The notes under the pieces are model-generated. The model ran no database searches, had not been told where the DNA came from, and was given only the letters and a program-made list of their open reading frames with translations. A program made the position numbers and the translations under genes. A stretch of 64,000 nucleotides of DNA from Lytechinus variegatus (lineage: Eukaryota > Echinodermata > Echinoidea > Temnopleuroida > Toxopneustidae), in assembly GCF_018143015.1 (NCBI RefSeq), contig NC_054754.1, positions 22,320,875 to 22,384,874 of the forward strand. The letters are read 5' to 3'. Numbering within the stretch: the first letter of the stretch is position 1; each line of letters starts with the position of its first letter. Of this stretch, positions 38,284 through 48,345 are shown piece by piece.

Positions 38284-38552
38284 GAGGTGCTTTGGCTCAG
38301 TGGATAAGTCTTCGGACTGTTAACCACAAGGTCCGGGGTTCAAATCCAATCACAGCAGTAGCTTCCTTTGGCAAGGCTTTTATCTACATTTGCCACCCTC
38401 GACCCAGGTGTAGTAAATGGGTACCCAGTAGGAAGGAATTCTTTGAATGCTCGATGCGCCTGATCAGGGTAGCCGTGCTAAAGCTGGGGTAATAGTATGC
38501 AGCACTTAGAAACATTTGTATTAAGTGCTATATAAAAAATTGCATATTATTA
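38284..38552 (+). mobile_element. tRNA-derived SINE, Asn-like head, same body as Gln-like copies
   Basis: The head GCTTTGGCTCAGTGGATAAG, loop CTGTTAA (GTT, Asn-like) and B box GGGTTCAAATCC differ from the Gln-like heads. The body (GACCCAGGTGTAGTAAATGG, TACCCAGTAGGAAGGAATT, GCTAAAGCTGGGGTAATAG) and the tail GTGCTATATAAAAAATTGCA are shared. Confidence 0.87.
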
Positions 38553-38590
38553 GGTATATCAACATTTCTCTTTGTTCACAATTGTCTTTC

Positions 38591-39103
38591 AAAGGGAAAG
38601 TTCACCCTGAAGAAAACTCTCTTGTAAAAATAGCAGAAAAAATAGTAAAAATATTGGTGAAGGTTTGAGGAAAATCCGCTAAAGAGTAAGAAAGTTATTA
38701 GAGTTCAAAGTTTTGGATTTGTGATTTTGTGACGTCATAAACGAGCAGCTGTCCCATGTGTTATGTAATATAAAATGCATAAATTTCAAATTTTGTATGG
38801 TTCCTGATGACTTAATTTTGTTTTCTTTTCATGATCGGGTGTGAAACGATTTATCTATTGATATACAAAAGTTACAGTGAAAACCATTTTCAATTTTCTG
38901 AGAAAATGACATTTCACTGATTTTTTACCATTCGCTATGTAGGAATGCTGCTCGCATATATGACGTCACAAATCAAATAATTGAAATTCTAATAACTTTT
39001 TAGTTATTTGATGAAATTTTCTCAAACCTTCGGCAATATTTTTCATTAATTTTTCTGCTATTTTTACAATAAACTTTTTGTCAGGGTGAACTTCCCCTTT
39101 AAA
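38591..39103. mobile_element. TTAA-type MITE, family A, second copy
   Basis: AAAGGGAAAGTTCACCCTGA and TCAGGGTGAACTTCCCCTTT ends with a body nearly identical to 28779-29282. The left TTAA is altered (CAAA), so the target site has drifted or been lost. Confidence 0.9.
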
Positions 39104-39389
39104 AAGCTTTAATTTAATTTTTTTTAAGGTTTTTCAACCTGTCATTGACATTTAGATCTCGTCAATTATGTTATCATTATCATAGATCTACACCCAGGCC
39201 TGGGGGCTCTGCTCTGCAACTGAGACCCCTACTAAGGTTAACATAAAAAAGTAGAATTTGGTCTGAGATGAAAAATAATTTCAGAATGTTTTTTTTTATT
39301 CAATTCTTAGACTTTAATAGTTTCTTACACTTACAATGTAGGCCTACATGTACATGTAAACTTAGTTGCAATTTTACTAGACTCATAAA

Positions 39390-39535
39390 TAAGTCTATTT
39401 CTGTCAGGGATATGCTCCGATGAGACTTTGTCTGGTTCTGTGGTACCCCCTCCATCAATATTGATGGAGGAGGTACCGCAGAGCCAGATGAAGACTCAGC
39501 GTGGCATATCCCTGACACTGACAGAAATAGACTTT
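39390..39535. mobile_element. Near-perfect 146-bp hairpin (palindromic MITE)
   Basis: The left arm starts AAGTCTATTTCTGTCAGGGA and the right arm ends TCCCTGACACTGACAGAAAT then AGACTTT; the centre is CCATCAATATTGATGG. Apart from a small offset in the right arm, the unit pairs with itself along its whole length. Confidence 0.85.
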
Positions 39536-39919
39536 ATCACTCTATTGTTTCTACCAACTTGCACACTTTGAAATAATTCTGGTTTCGTCATCATTGAGAT
39601 GTCAGGGCAAGTGCCCTTCACACCTTCCAAAAATAAATCTCTTCACTATTAAACTGTTCAAACTCCTCACTCTGAACATCCTTCTTTACCCAATTCTCAA
39701 TCGGCCATTTTGTTATGAATTTTGAAAGAATTATGAGAGGTATCGCGACAGAACTTTTCGTTTTTTTGAGGTTCCAGTCTGTGCCTCGATGTCACGATAC
39801 TGACACACGATAGACCTTCATCCATATAAATTATAATCGTGGTAAGTCAGCACATAACTTCAGTTTTCACAATTTTTTTTTCCAAGTTATTGTGACCACA
39901 ATCTACCCTAGTCCTGTGA

Positions 39920-40660
39920 GTATGAGTAAATTTATGCAAGATGATTTGACTGAGCTTGAGGCCTGGGCTGAGAAGTGGCAGCTACGTTTTCACCCAGATA
40001 AATGTACTTTTTGAAGATTGGAAGAAGTAGGCCTGACTCTGAGTATCGTATTATGACCAAAGGTTCACAATCGGTTGTTCAAAGTGAATGTGAGAGTGAG
40101 AGATTTAGGAGCTCAGGTAGACTCACGTCTTTCTTTCAAGGAGCACATTTCTAAAAAGTGGTGTCAAAGTCTAATAGACTGCTTTATAAGAAGAACTTTT
40201 GTACATTTGGATAAGACCTCTATATTAAGCTTTTGTTTAGGGGTATTATTCGCCCAATCTTAAAGTAGAGTATGGCCAGGATGCGTGGTCACCGTATAAG
40301 CTACATGTAGGTGAGCAGAGGCGGTTAGAGAGTGTCCAACGTAGAGCTACCAAATTGATCCCAGGTATTAAGCACCTATCATACTCTGAACATCTTCGCC
40401 TCCTGAAATTGCCATCGCTCAGTCACAGACATAAAAGAGGTGACATGATTGACGTGTACAAATATCTGCATCATGGTTACTATGATACAAGTTCTGAGCT
40501 TTTCTGTCTGAGACAGGGTGGTAAAACATGTGGTCATTCCTTAAAGCCAGAGAAAAGATATTCGCGTCTTGATGTGCTTTTTCTTTGCTAAGTGATAGAT
40601 TTAAGAATAGACTGGATAGGAGCATGCCATTGGAAGAAGATTGCCTTTGATATGAAGTAT
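39920..40660 (+). mobile_element. LINE fragment: C-terminal half of a reverse transcriptase
   Basis: In shifting frames the protein reads DDLTELEAWAEKWQLRFHPD, then VRDLGAQVDSRLSFKEHIS, FVHLDKTSI, LESVQRRATKLIPGIKHLSY, SEHLRLLKLPSLSHRHKRGD and MIDVYKYLHHGYYD. This is the segment following the catalytic YADD motif in CR1/Jockey-like non-LTR elements. The catalytic part and endonuclease are missing. A stop follows the DKC motif and there are several frame changes, so it is a dead, 5'-truncated copy. The exact clade is uncertain. Confidence 0.88.
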
Positions 40661-40753
40661 GACTTTGAGTGATTTTCAATTCTTGTGTGTTTCCATGGAA
40701 TTTTTTGCTGTATACGATACCCTAGACCAAAAGCTTCAGTCTCTGTATTTTGG

Positions 40754-40787
40754 TTGTTCCGCTGAACTACGTTGGCTCCACTCACCA
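40754..40787 (+). repeat. 34-bp dispersed word TTGTTCCGCTGAACT..., copy 1
   Basis: TTGTTCCGCTGAACTACGTT then GGCTCCACTCACCA matches 50593-50626 at about 31 of 34 positions. I do not recognise it as the end of any element seen here. Confidence 0.7.
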
Positions 40788-40877
40788 TACATACATGTAG
40801 ACTGAAGACTGAAGGAGAGCAACAATAGACATTCTACGTTAATCGATAAACAGGCTTTACCGACAACATGGTTGGAC

Positions 40878-41391
40878 CCCGGGGGGGGGGGGGGGGCACT
40901 CGACCAAAAAAGTGGTGGGGGTGTGCCGCGGGCGAGACAAAAAACGGGGGCCTTGGAGCGGGCTTATTGTAAAAAGGAGGGTCCTCGGAACGGGCTTCGG
41001 AACGACAAATGTTTGTGAAAACGGGGTCCTTGGAACGGATCGCCAGCGTGTGAGCGCGTATGCATCCCTACGGAACGGTCATGCTTGCATGATGCAGCTA
41101 GCGCGGCCTCCGCCGGGGAGCTCTGCGGCCGCTTTTCACTAAAATTGCAGCTCATTCAACGCGATCGGAGCGGCGTAACGAAAAATATGCGAAGCTTTGG
41201 AGCGGATTTCTCTCTTCTTTTTTCTCGATAAGAAAATGCTATGCCTTGGAGCGGCTCTCTGTTCTTTTTCTCAACAAGGCAAAAATGCTATGCCTTGGAA
41301 CGGAAATTTGAGTGTAAAAACAGGGGTCCCCTCCGCGGCACATACCCACTATGCATTATATACTGAGTGCCCCCCCCCCCCCCCCCCCGGA
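40878..41391. mobile_element. CCCGGGG-ended element, subfamily 2, with 8-bp target duplication
   Basis: GGTTGGAC flanks both sides (40870-40877 and 41392-41399). The ends are a long G run (CCCGGGG...) with GCACTCG and a long C run preceded by GAGTGC; GTGCCGCGG and CCGCGGCAC are further inverted matches. The interior repeats GGTCCTTGGAACGG / CTTGGAGCGG at least seven times. GC-rich, no transposase. Confidence 0.85.
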
Positions 41392-41399
41392 GGTTGGAC

Positions 41400-41740
41400 T
41401 CCCAAGTTGGAGTCCAAGTTGGAGTAGGCCCCTAAACTTAACTAAAAAGTAAAATGCACGGTGAGCTCCTTGGGCTCCCTGGGTTAGTATCTGGCTAGAA
41501 CTATGCATGGGGAACTAACCGAGGCGAAGTTAACCAGGAAAATCAAGGCCCAGGGCAGGCCTGGCCTAGTGCCCACGAAGCTCCACAGCTCAGCTTGGCG
41601 ACGGAGCTGTAGCCCTGGCCCCTGGGGCTTGCTGGGTCCGTTGGATGGGTGCGGGGCGAAAGGGCAAATTTGCGCGGAGGCACTGCCTTTGCTCTGCTTG
41701 CAAGGCTTGGTGTCTTGGATCGATAAAACATTAGACATAG
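41400..41740. other. GC-rich region just downstream of the acetyltransferase 5'UTR exon
   Basis: About 340 bases of locally GC-rich DNA within the first acetyltransferase intron, 130 bp inside the donor of the 5'UTR exon. Three overlapping ORFs exist but show no known motif. It could be part of a CpG-type promoter or first-intron regulatory region. Confidence 0.35.
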
Positions 41741-41870
41741 TCCCCTCCTTGCAAAGATAACTGTAACTTAGATTCAGATCTAGAGTCTAAATCAATACGG
41801 CCAAATTCAAAATTAACCTGAACTGACATTGATAAGAAAGTTAAAATCAAAGAGAGAAAAAGACTCTTAC

Positions 41871-42030
41871 CGGTGATAGGCTAGACCTCCGACGGCAACA
41901 ACTGTCCCTTTTTGTGCAAAGCATATTGACAGATGTTTGTCCCCCTCTCGCGACAAAGTTCAGTACAGAGAAGGGAATTTCCCTCATTCGCTATCAGCTG
42001 ATTTCTCAGACGGTACGATTGATATACGCA
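41871..42030 (-). other. Probable 5'UTR exon of the acetyltransferase gene
   Basis: On the minus strand the segment ends in a strong donor (ATCACCG|GTAAGAG) at 41870/41869. It would splice to the acceptor at 30334. The upper boundary (transcription start) is not visible; 42030 is a guess. It contains two in-frame ATGs (41985-41987 and 41922-41924) that open an upstream ORF continuing through the splice (see findings). Confidence 0.55.
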
Positions 42031-43839
42031 GTGTCTATCAAAAACATATTTCCGCAAATGTAGTTTGAAATAAGCCTGTTTACGGTTGTAAACTGCGCAC
42101 GAGCAGCAAAAAAGTCATTAGAGATAAACCATGAAGGTGGTTTTCAAATTCACTGACATAGGCACCTGGTCGATGCTGGGAAAGTATTTTGCAACATCTT
42201 CATTTGAAAATGTTAGTGCTCATCCTAATGAAAAATTGCAAAGGTAATTTGAGAAAAGTTGATCATGAGCTGGCTTATTGCTTCCAACAATCAAACAACT
42301 TCAGAGTCAATATTCTTCCATTTTTCCAATTCGCTTGGAAAGTAATTCATTGTCTCATAAATAAAATTTTCCACTTTCTATAAATAAACTTCAATTTTGG
42401 CAATGACCTTTCACTTACTCATGATCCAAACTTTAAACCAGGGCAATACACTGAATAAGCCCGTTCGTAGTTCCTTTCTGCGCATGATCAAAATATTCTA
42501 TGCATGATCAGAGGAAGGTCATTTGTACTAAAGTGGCATGGTGATTTAAAATCTAATGAGATAAGCACCAACTTTGATGTCTTGATTATTCATATATTCT
42601 TTTGAATTGTAGTTTTCATTTACATCCACAAAAAACAGCAATGCGTCCACGAGGTCCACAGACTGGTATTTCAAATTTGCCAAGTACATTGTGCAACATG
42701 CTATGATCTGCATTCAAAGTAGGAATGCAACAAATACCTTCATAAAGTGTTCATTGGTGTGCTATTCTAGTCACCTGGTTTTATCTCTTCATCCTGCTAT
42801 GTAAGGCAAGCTTATGTAATATCTTGCTTTGAAATCTGCCTATCATAATGAAAGAAATGGTAATTTGACCAAAAATGTCCCTGAAGTAACTACGAACTGG
42901 TCTATTAGTTTTTGGTGTGACACAAATTCAAAGTCAAATGGAGAGAGATGGGAGGGGGGGGGGGCTAGAGAGATTTGAGTGGGACTTAGAGGAATCAGAG
43001 ATGACCACAATTGTTATGCAGATAAACAGTCAAAGAGACCAACATATATCAGAAATTGAGTCCTTTGCAGTCCAAAAATGTTTTTGTTAGCAGTGACTCA
43101 ATTTACAGGGCGAAGAAAGTGACAGACAGGACAAGGAAACATTTAGTTGCGAGAGATAAAGAGAGAGGGGTGGGTAAATGTGCTTTTTAAAATGAAAATG
43201 TACTTTCAAGACATATTTTAATATAATATCAAAAAATATTTTAAACTTGGTCTGTTTTTGTTTTCTTAGCCATGGAACTTAAAAGCTTATTCCATATATT
43301 TATTTCATTATTACTATTTATTTATTTTTTTTTTTGGGGGGGGGAAGGGGGCAACTGCTCTCCTAGTAAAATGAAAAACTACTTTCAAGACATATTTTAA
43401 TATATCCCAAAATATGCTTTTTTAGTCATGGAACTCATTTTATTATTGTTACCATTTTTCATAATTGGCTCAGTCTGCTCTCTACAGCACACCAGTGATT
43501 GTTAAACTGGTTAACTCGAAATGACTTACAATCAACATCTTAGGGCCACTTTCCAGGACGGTGATATGGTAGCTATGTAGAATGCTCATTGCAACATATC
43601 GTCGAGTGTTTTTTTTTTAAATCCTTTTCCACTATCCTTATCACTTGTCATCATGTTCTCTTTCAAACACACCCCTACTCTGTGTACACACATCCCATGA
43701 ACTAAACATATTTTACATGCACCCTGACAAATAATGTAGATCAAGATCATGATGGCTGACAAAGCTCTTCTCTATACAGACATCCCCTGGAGTCATAATT
43801 TAATTTGTCCATGTTATTTTTGTTTTCAAGAGGCATCTT

Positions 43840-43975
43840 ACTATTATCATTGCTATGATCATTATTATCATTATTGTTATTATAATCATTATTAGAATTA
43901 TCATCATTATTACTCTTATTATTGTTATCAATAATATCAATACTGATATTAGTATCATTATCATAATCATTATTT
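43840..43975. repeat. (ATT/ATC)n low-complexity tract
   Basis: About 135 bases of ATT, ATC and TTA triplets giving an artefactual Ile/Met-rich minus-strand ORF. Confidence 0.85.
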
Positions 43976-44187
43976 TAAATTCCAGCAATATTTTGTGAAA
44001 ACATTTATACGCATGCTGTTATGAAAATATGCAAATTGGTGGGCTAATAATGTCATGTCCTTACTTTCTTTTTGAAAAAATTCTATTACATGAAATCAAA
44101 ATCATTCAATATTTCTTTCTATGTGTGTAAAAACATGTTTCCCTTAGTAACAAGGTAAGTATAAATAATAATTATTTTACATTATAA

Positions 44188-44323
44188 CAGGGGATGTGGA
44201 ACAGGGAGGGGGGGGGGGGCTGAAGCCCAAAACTGTGTACAAAAACATAAAAATTACCATCTGATTGTGATTTTTTTTTATATCAGCCCCTCCCCAATTT
44301 TCAAATCTGTTCCGTGTCCCCTG
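44188..44323. mobile_element. Short element with CAGGGGATG / TGTCCCCTG ends
   Basis: Left CAGGGGATGTGGAACAGG and right TCTGTTCCGTGTCCCCTG are inverted over about 18 bp, so this is the best-preserved of three relatives (also 31184 and 55177). AT-rich DNA at both borders gives no unambiguous duplication. Confidence 0.75.
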
Positions 44324-44631
44324 AATAATTCCGTAGTTATTCTTATTTTACATTCTTGAAGAACATTTGAATAAACCAAATTTTGAATATTAAATACAAA
44401 AAAATAAGTGGGGACATGATATCAGTAGCTTCATCATGGTATATTCATTAGGACATGCATTGAAGTGTTTCACTGATGTAAGGTAAAACCTTTAAATGTC
44501 ATAACTATCATTCCTTGCCTTAGTTTTTGATACATTTTCAGTGTTTCGTTGGTTTGATTTGTCCAAAACTCATAATTTTTGGCCTGGAGTACCCCTACAT
44601 GTATCAACTCACTGCCAATGGAAAAAAAAGA

Positions 44632-44676
44632 AATTATAATAATAATAATAATAATACATATGATTTATATAGCGTC
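44632..44676 (-). mobile_element. Retroposon 3' tail (GACGCTATATAAATCATATG)
   Basis: The reverse complement reads GACGCTATATAAATCATATG followed by TATTATTATT. The same tail type ends the LINE at 12475-12745 and the SINE at 34710-35000. The rest of the element (towards higher coordinates) was not delimited. Confidence 0.6.
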
Positions 44677-45483
44677 TTTTCCATTTTGATTAAATGCTCA
44701 AGGAGATTAGAAGAGAGCAAAACATAATAGTAGAGAGAACTAAGAGAAGTACAAAAAAGGGTAAATTAAAAATGAGGAAAAAAAATATATGATAAATATT
44801 ATTAGGCAAAATAAATAATGACATCACTGTACAAGGTTTGATATGCTTTCATACATGTACATTTATCATCAGTAGCTACATACATGTACATGTATGTACT
44901 GCATTTGAGTACATTTTCCTTTGAACGTAATCAAATAATCCAAGTATAATGGTATTCCCATTAGTGTCATACACAAATATTGTGTCTGCATAAACTGATT
45001 GATCTCAAAGTAACTGTAGATTCTCTAATGGTAACAAAATATGCTGAAGATAATGCTTTCAATGCCAATATAGTGTTTATTCTTTACTCAAATTTTCGAC
45101 GGACCTCCGTCTTCTTCAGGAGTATATATATATATATATATTTATCATAATAAATATAATCATACATAAAATTTAAAACTATTATATACCTTTACTGTAT
45201 CATTCTAACACACTCTTTCTTTAAATCACCATGACATAGAAATATCCATTCAAATCACACAAGTTGTATCCCTACCTCATCCATTACTTGAGCAATTAAC
45301 ACCATTGAACATGGAATATTCAAGACAGCAAATACTCAAATCATCAAATGATCATTAGTTTCTTGCAAAAAAAAGTTGCATTCAGCTGCAACTAGTCCTA
45401 GATGCACAGATTAGCGAAAATCAAGTTGTGCTTGATATTTTGAGTTGTGTTTTTATTATAACTCTGTCTGTGGAATTTACCAG

Positions 45484-46032
45484 TTAAAGGGATGGTCCAG
45501 GCTGGAAAATTCACAGAGCAAATTTGCTGAAAATTTAATCAAAATCGGATAAAAAATAAGTTATTGAATTTTAAAGATTTGCATTATTCTGGTGAAACTG
45601 TTCTAGGCATGTCTTTATGAATATTCATAAGCTGGGCTGATGATTTCATATCCCCACTTGTTCTTTTTATTTTATTATATGAAATTAAGTTTATTCAAAT
45701 ATTTTCTACCAAGAACTAAAACAATTGGATTGACAACTAATTAAGTGCATTATTTATTAATGGAGACACATCATTTACACAGGTATGAAAAAATGACGAA
45801 AAATTTATGATTTCATGTAATAACATAAGAAAAGGGAAAGTGGGAATGTGACATCATTCGCCTACCTAATGAATATTCATGACGATGTGCATATAACTGT
45901 TTTCACACAATAAACTTTGAAATTCAATAACTTTGTTATTTGTTTTTCGATTTTGATGAAAATTTCAGCATTTTGCCCTGCAAATTTTACTCTATTAAGA
46001 TGTAATACTTTCAGCCTGGACCATCCTTTTAA
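45484..46032. mobile_element. TTAA MITE, family C (GGGATGGTCCAGGCTG ends)
   Basis: TTAAAGGGATGGTCCAGGCT at the left and CAGCCTGGACCATCCTTTTA at the right, 549 bp apart, TTAA at both borders. A drifted relative lies at 52225-52859. Confidence 0.9.
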
Positions 46033-46240
46033 ACTGACATATAACATGTCATTAGGCACAACATGTATTTGTGAATCATGGTCTATATTAATCTGTTAAT
46101 CTAGGACCTAGGTGGGGGCAGTGGCACTCAAACACACTAGATGCAGAGATTAGAATTACCTTTATTCCGTATACATGTAGTTCCAAACCTGGGCTCTGTA
46201 TACATGTACATGGATAGTAACTCTGCCATTGATGGTAAAT

Positions 46241-46791
46241 CCCGGGGGGGCCACTTCCATTCACGAGTGGATACCATGCGTGACCATGGAGTCTTGAAAA
46301 GCACCCTAAACACGTAATTTCCATATTCTGAAAATGCACCCCTTAACAAGTATTGGCGTGTGAAACCCTACCCTTAACAAGTATTGGAAACAAAACGATA
46401 CTCTTGGCAAATATTCCCTGAAATGAACCCCTAAACAAGTACAGGAATGTTTTATTGTTACGGGTCCTTTGGTTGTCGGCTTTACCTTATTTGGTTTAGT
46501 ACGACCCCACCTTCTACACCTCGCGCAAATAGGACTCTAAACACGTAGTGTTGGGGCAAAAAAGACATCCTTTATAAAACATTTTAATTTTGTTTTATCA
46601 TCCCCGCAAATTCGACCCTAAACACGTAATTTTCCTAGCAAAATAGATACCCTTTTTTCATTATTTTTGTGTTTTTGACACCCTTTTCACGTTACGTACG
46701 TAACGTGCCCTATCGTGAAAAGGACATCCTTTTTACGTGTTTTTTTGGTCGCGCATGGTATCCACTCGTCAATGTAAGTGGCCCCCCCGGG
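46241..46791. mobile_element. CCCGGGG-ended element, subfamily 1, with perfect 8-bp target duplication
   Basis: TGGTAAAT occurs immediately outside both ends (46233-46240 and 46792-46799). The element starts CCCGGGGGGGCCACTTCC and ends GGCCCCCCCGGG; its arms continue as AGTGGATACCATGCGTGACC and GGTCGCGCATGGTATCCACT. The interior holds repeated words of the type CCTAAACACGTA and CCTTAACAAGTATTGG plus a palindrome GTTACGTACGTAAC. No transposase. An 8-bp duplication is typical of hAT and P superfamilies; the G/C-run ends are unusual for both. Confidence 0.93.
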
Positions 46792-47486
46792 TGGTAAATA
46801 CCATGGTAACATCACTCAACAGCCAATCAAATTAAAGGTTCAATGTGAGTTATCATCAGTGATGACAAAAGTACATTGATTTTCTTTTTCAATGGTAAAA
46901 AAATGAAAAATTAAGAGAAATTAAGGTTGTGCATGGATAACCAGTGACAAACTGGAGCTGTTCTTGTTTATATCTATCTTCACTCAGTTTTCAGGCATAA
47001 AGGGCAGTATTTAACAAAGGAATATGGAATTGTCAGATTGTTTAACTATGGCATTTGTGTGCAATTTTAATTCAAGGGGAAAAATTTCTAAGTGGTGGCA
47101 AATCCATGTTTATTGATATTCCATAGAAAGGAGAGTAAATTTCATTAAACGTTTAATGTTAATAAACCTACAAGGAACTGCAATAATACTGCATTTTATG
47201 TCAGGAACATTGATTTCCTGACAGGTAGCATCCGTGGAATTTCCTCCATTTCTGCTGATACACTTCATATAAGTGAACATAATAAGAATTATTTGCCCAT
47301 TGACCAGAGATGGTAAAAATACGGCTATGAGATGTATTCCTATTCCAACCAAACCTACACCTTTCAACTCCTCGGGAAGAAAAATGTGGTGTGCATTTGG
47401 CACACAAAACCCCTGGTTTCTATGAAGATATGCTACAATGATCTAAAATTTCAAGACTACTGGACTTGAATTATCAAAGACTAATA

Positions 47487-47841
47487 GGCCTGATTTCACA
47501 AACATGGTTTGAAAACCCACGGTTGCATCCATCGTTTATGCAGATTTCCTGTATAAATTACGCTTAATTCAGTGCGTATCGGGCACATGTATAAAAATTC
47601 CAATGCTGATGCACGCTTTTGTCAGTGGGCTAAATTGACACCTGTTACCATAGATACGCTAATTTATTCATGAGTCCACTGTTTTGAATTAATGAGCCCA
47701 CTCTTCAAACAGTGGAATCATGAATATCTAACCATGGTAACAGGCATCAATTTGGCACACTGAATAATGCGCGCATCAGCATTGGACATTTTTTGATTTA
47801 CGAAATATGCATAAACCATGGACTCGATCGTGAAGACCCTG
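47487..47841. mobile_element. Palindromic MITE (GGCCTGATTTCACAAACATG type)
   Basis: Outer arms (GGCCTGATTTCAC and CGTGAAGACCCT) are weakly inverted. Inner arms are strong: GACACCTGTTACCATAG pairs with CATGGTAACAGGCATC, and GATGCACGCTTTTGTCAGTG with the reverse complement of TGAATAATGCGCGCATC. About 350 bp, downstream of SRXN1. Confidence 0.7.
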
Positions 47842-47857
47842 TTGTTGATGTTGACTA

Positions 47858-48040
47858 GTAACATTTGCTTGGGCGACAATTGCTCCAGACTTTATTTCGT
47901 CTAAGATGTAAGGTTAGGGCTGCAAGAAAATTTTGTTAGGTTTAGGATATATCATTAAATCCAGGGCTTAAGTTGGGCATTCCATAATGTGTGGAATGTA
48001 CAGTGGAGCAATTGTTGCCGGGGCAAATGTCACGGAACCA
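47858..48040. mobile_element. MITE with CATTTGCTTGGGCGACAATT ends in the SRXN1 3' region
   Basis: Left ACATTTGCTTGGGCGACAAT (then TGCTCC) is matched inversely by right GGAGCAATTGTTGCCGGGGC (then AAATGT). It lies about 100 bp past the SRXN1 stop and contains the nearest AATAAA on that strand. Confidence 0.75.
47891..47896 (-). promoter_or_regulatory. Candidate poly(A) signal for SRXN1
   Basis: AATAAA on the minus strand, about 240 bases beyond the SRXN1 stop codon, inside the MITE at 47858-48040. If used, the transposon supplied the gene's polyadenylation signal. Confidence 0.35.
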
Positions 48041-48135
48041 GTTACAGTTTTAATTAGGGTCTGTGCCTGCAGACTACCAAACTGTCCCATCATTCAAATG
48101 GACCCCTACATCTCAAATAATTAAAAACAGGCCAA

Positions 48136-48345
48136 TTATAGAAGGTCAGGGGTCGATGAACCCAAGTACATCCGAAGGTCATGAACAGTAGATCGAACTA
48201 GTTTGCAAGGTATAGTCTTCATCTTCAGTCTCTTATAGGCATCAAATCTGTGGCATCCACCAAACGAGTAGTAATAGTTCCCACCGGCACGACCCTTGAT
48301 CCAGAGGACATCTATAGGAGGTACCTTGTGAACTTGACTCGGGTC
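48136..48345 (-). CDS. SRXN1: SRXN1 exon 2 (active-site Cys)
   Basis: Acceptor AACATGTAG|GACC; 70 codons including TAA at 48138-48136. Encodes [20 protein letters not shown], then [20 protein letters not shown] and the C-terminal half of the domain. Confidence 0.96.
   Translation of the reverse strand, partial: DPSQVHKVPPIDVLWIKGRAGGNYYYSFGGCHRFDAYKRLKMKTIPCKLVRSTVHDLRMYLGSSTPDLL

Larger units (their letters stand above)
42031..45483. other. Intergenic region between the acetyltransferase and SRXN1 genes, proximal part
   Basis: No exon recognised on either strand. It contains the presumed acetyltransferase promoter at its left edge, a T-run/G-run (43326-43344), an ATT/ATC-rich stretch (43840-43975), the short CAGGGG element (44188-44323) and a minus-strand retroposon tail (44632-44676). 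ORFs are short and repeat-derived. Confidence 0.6.
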
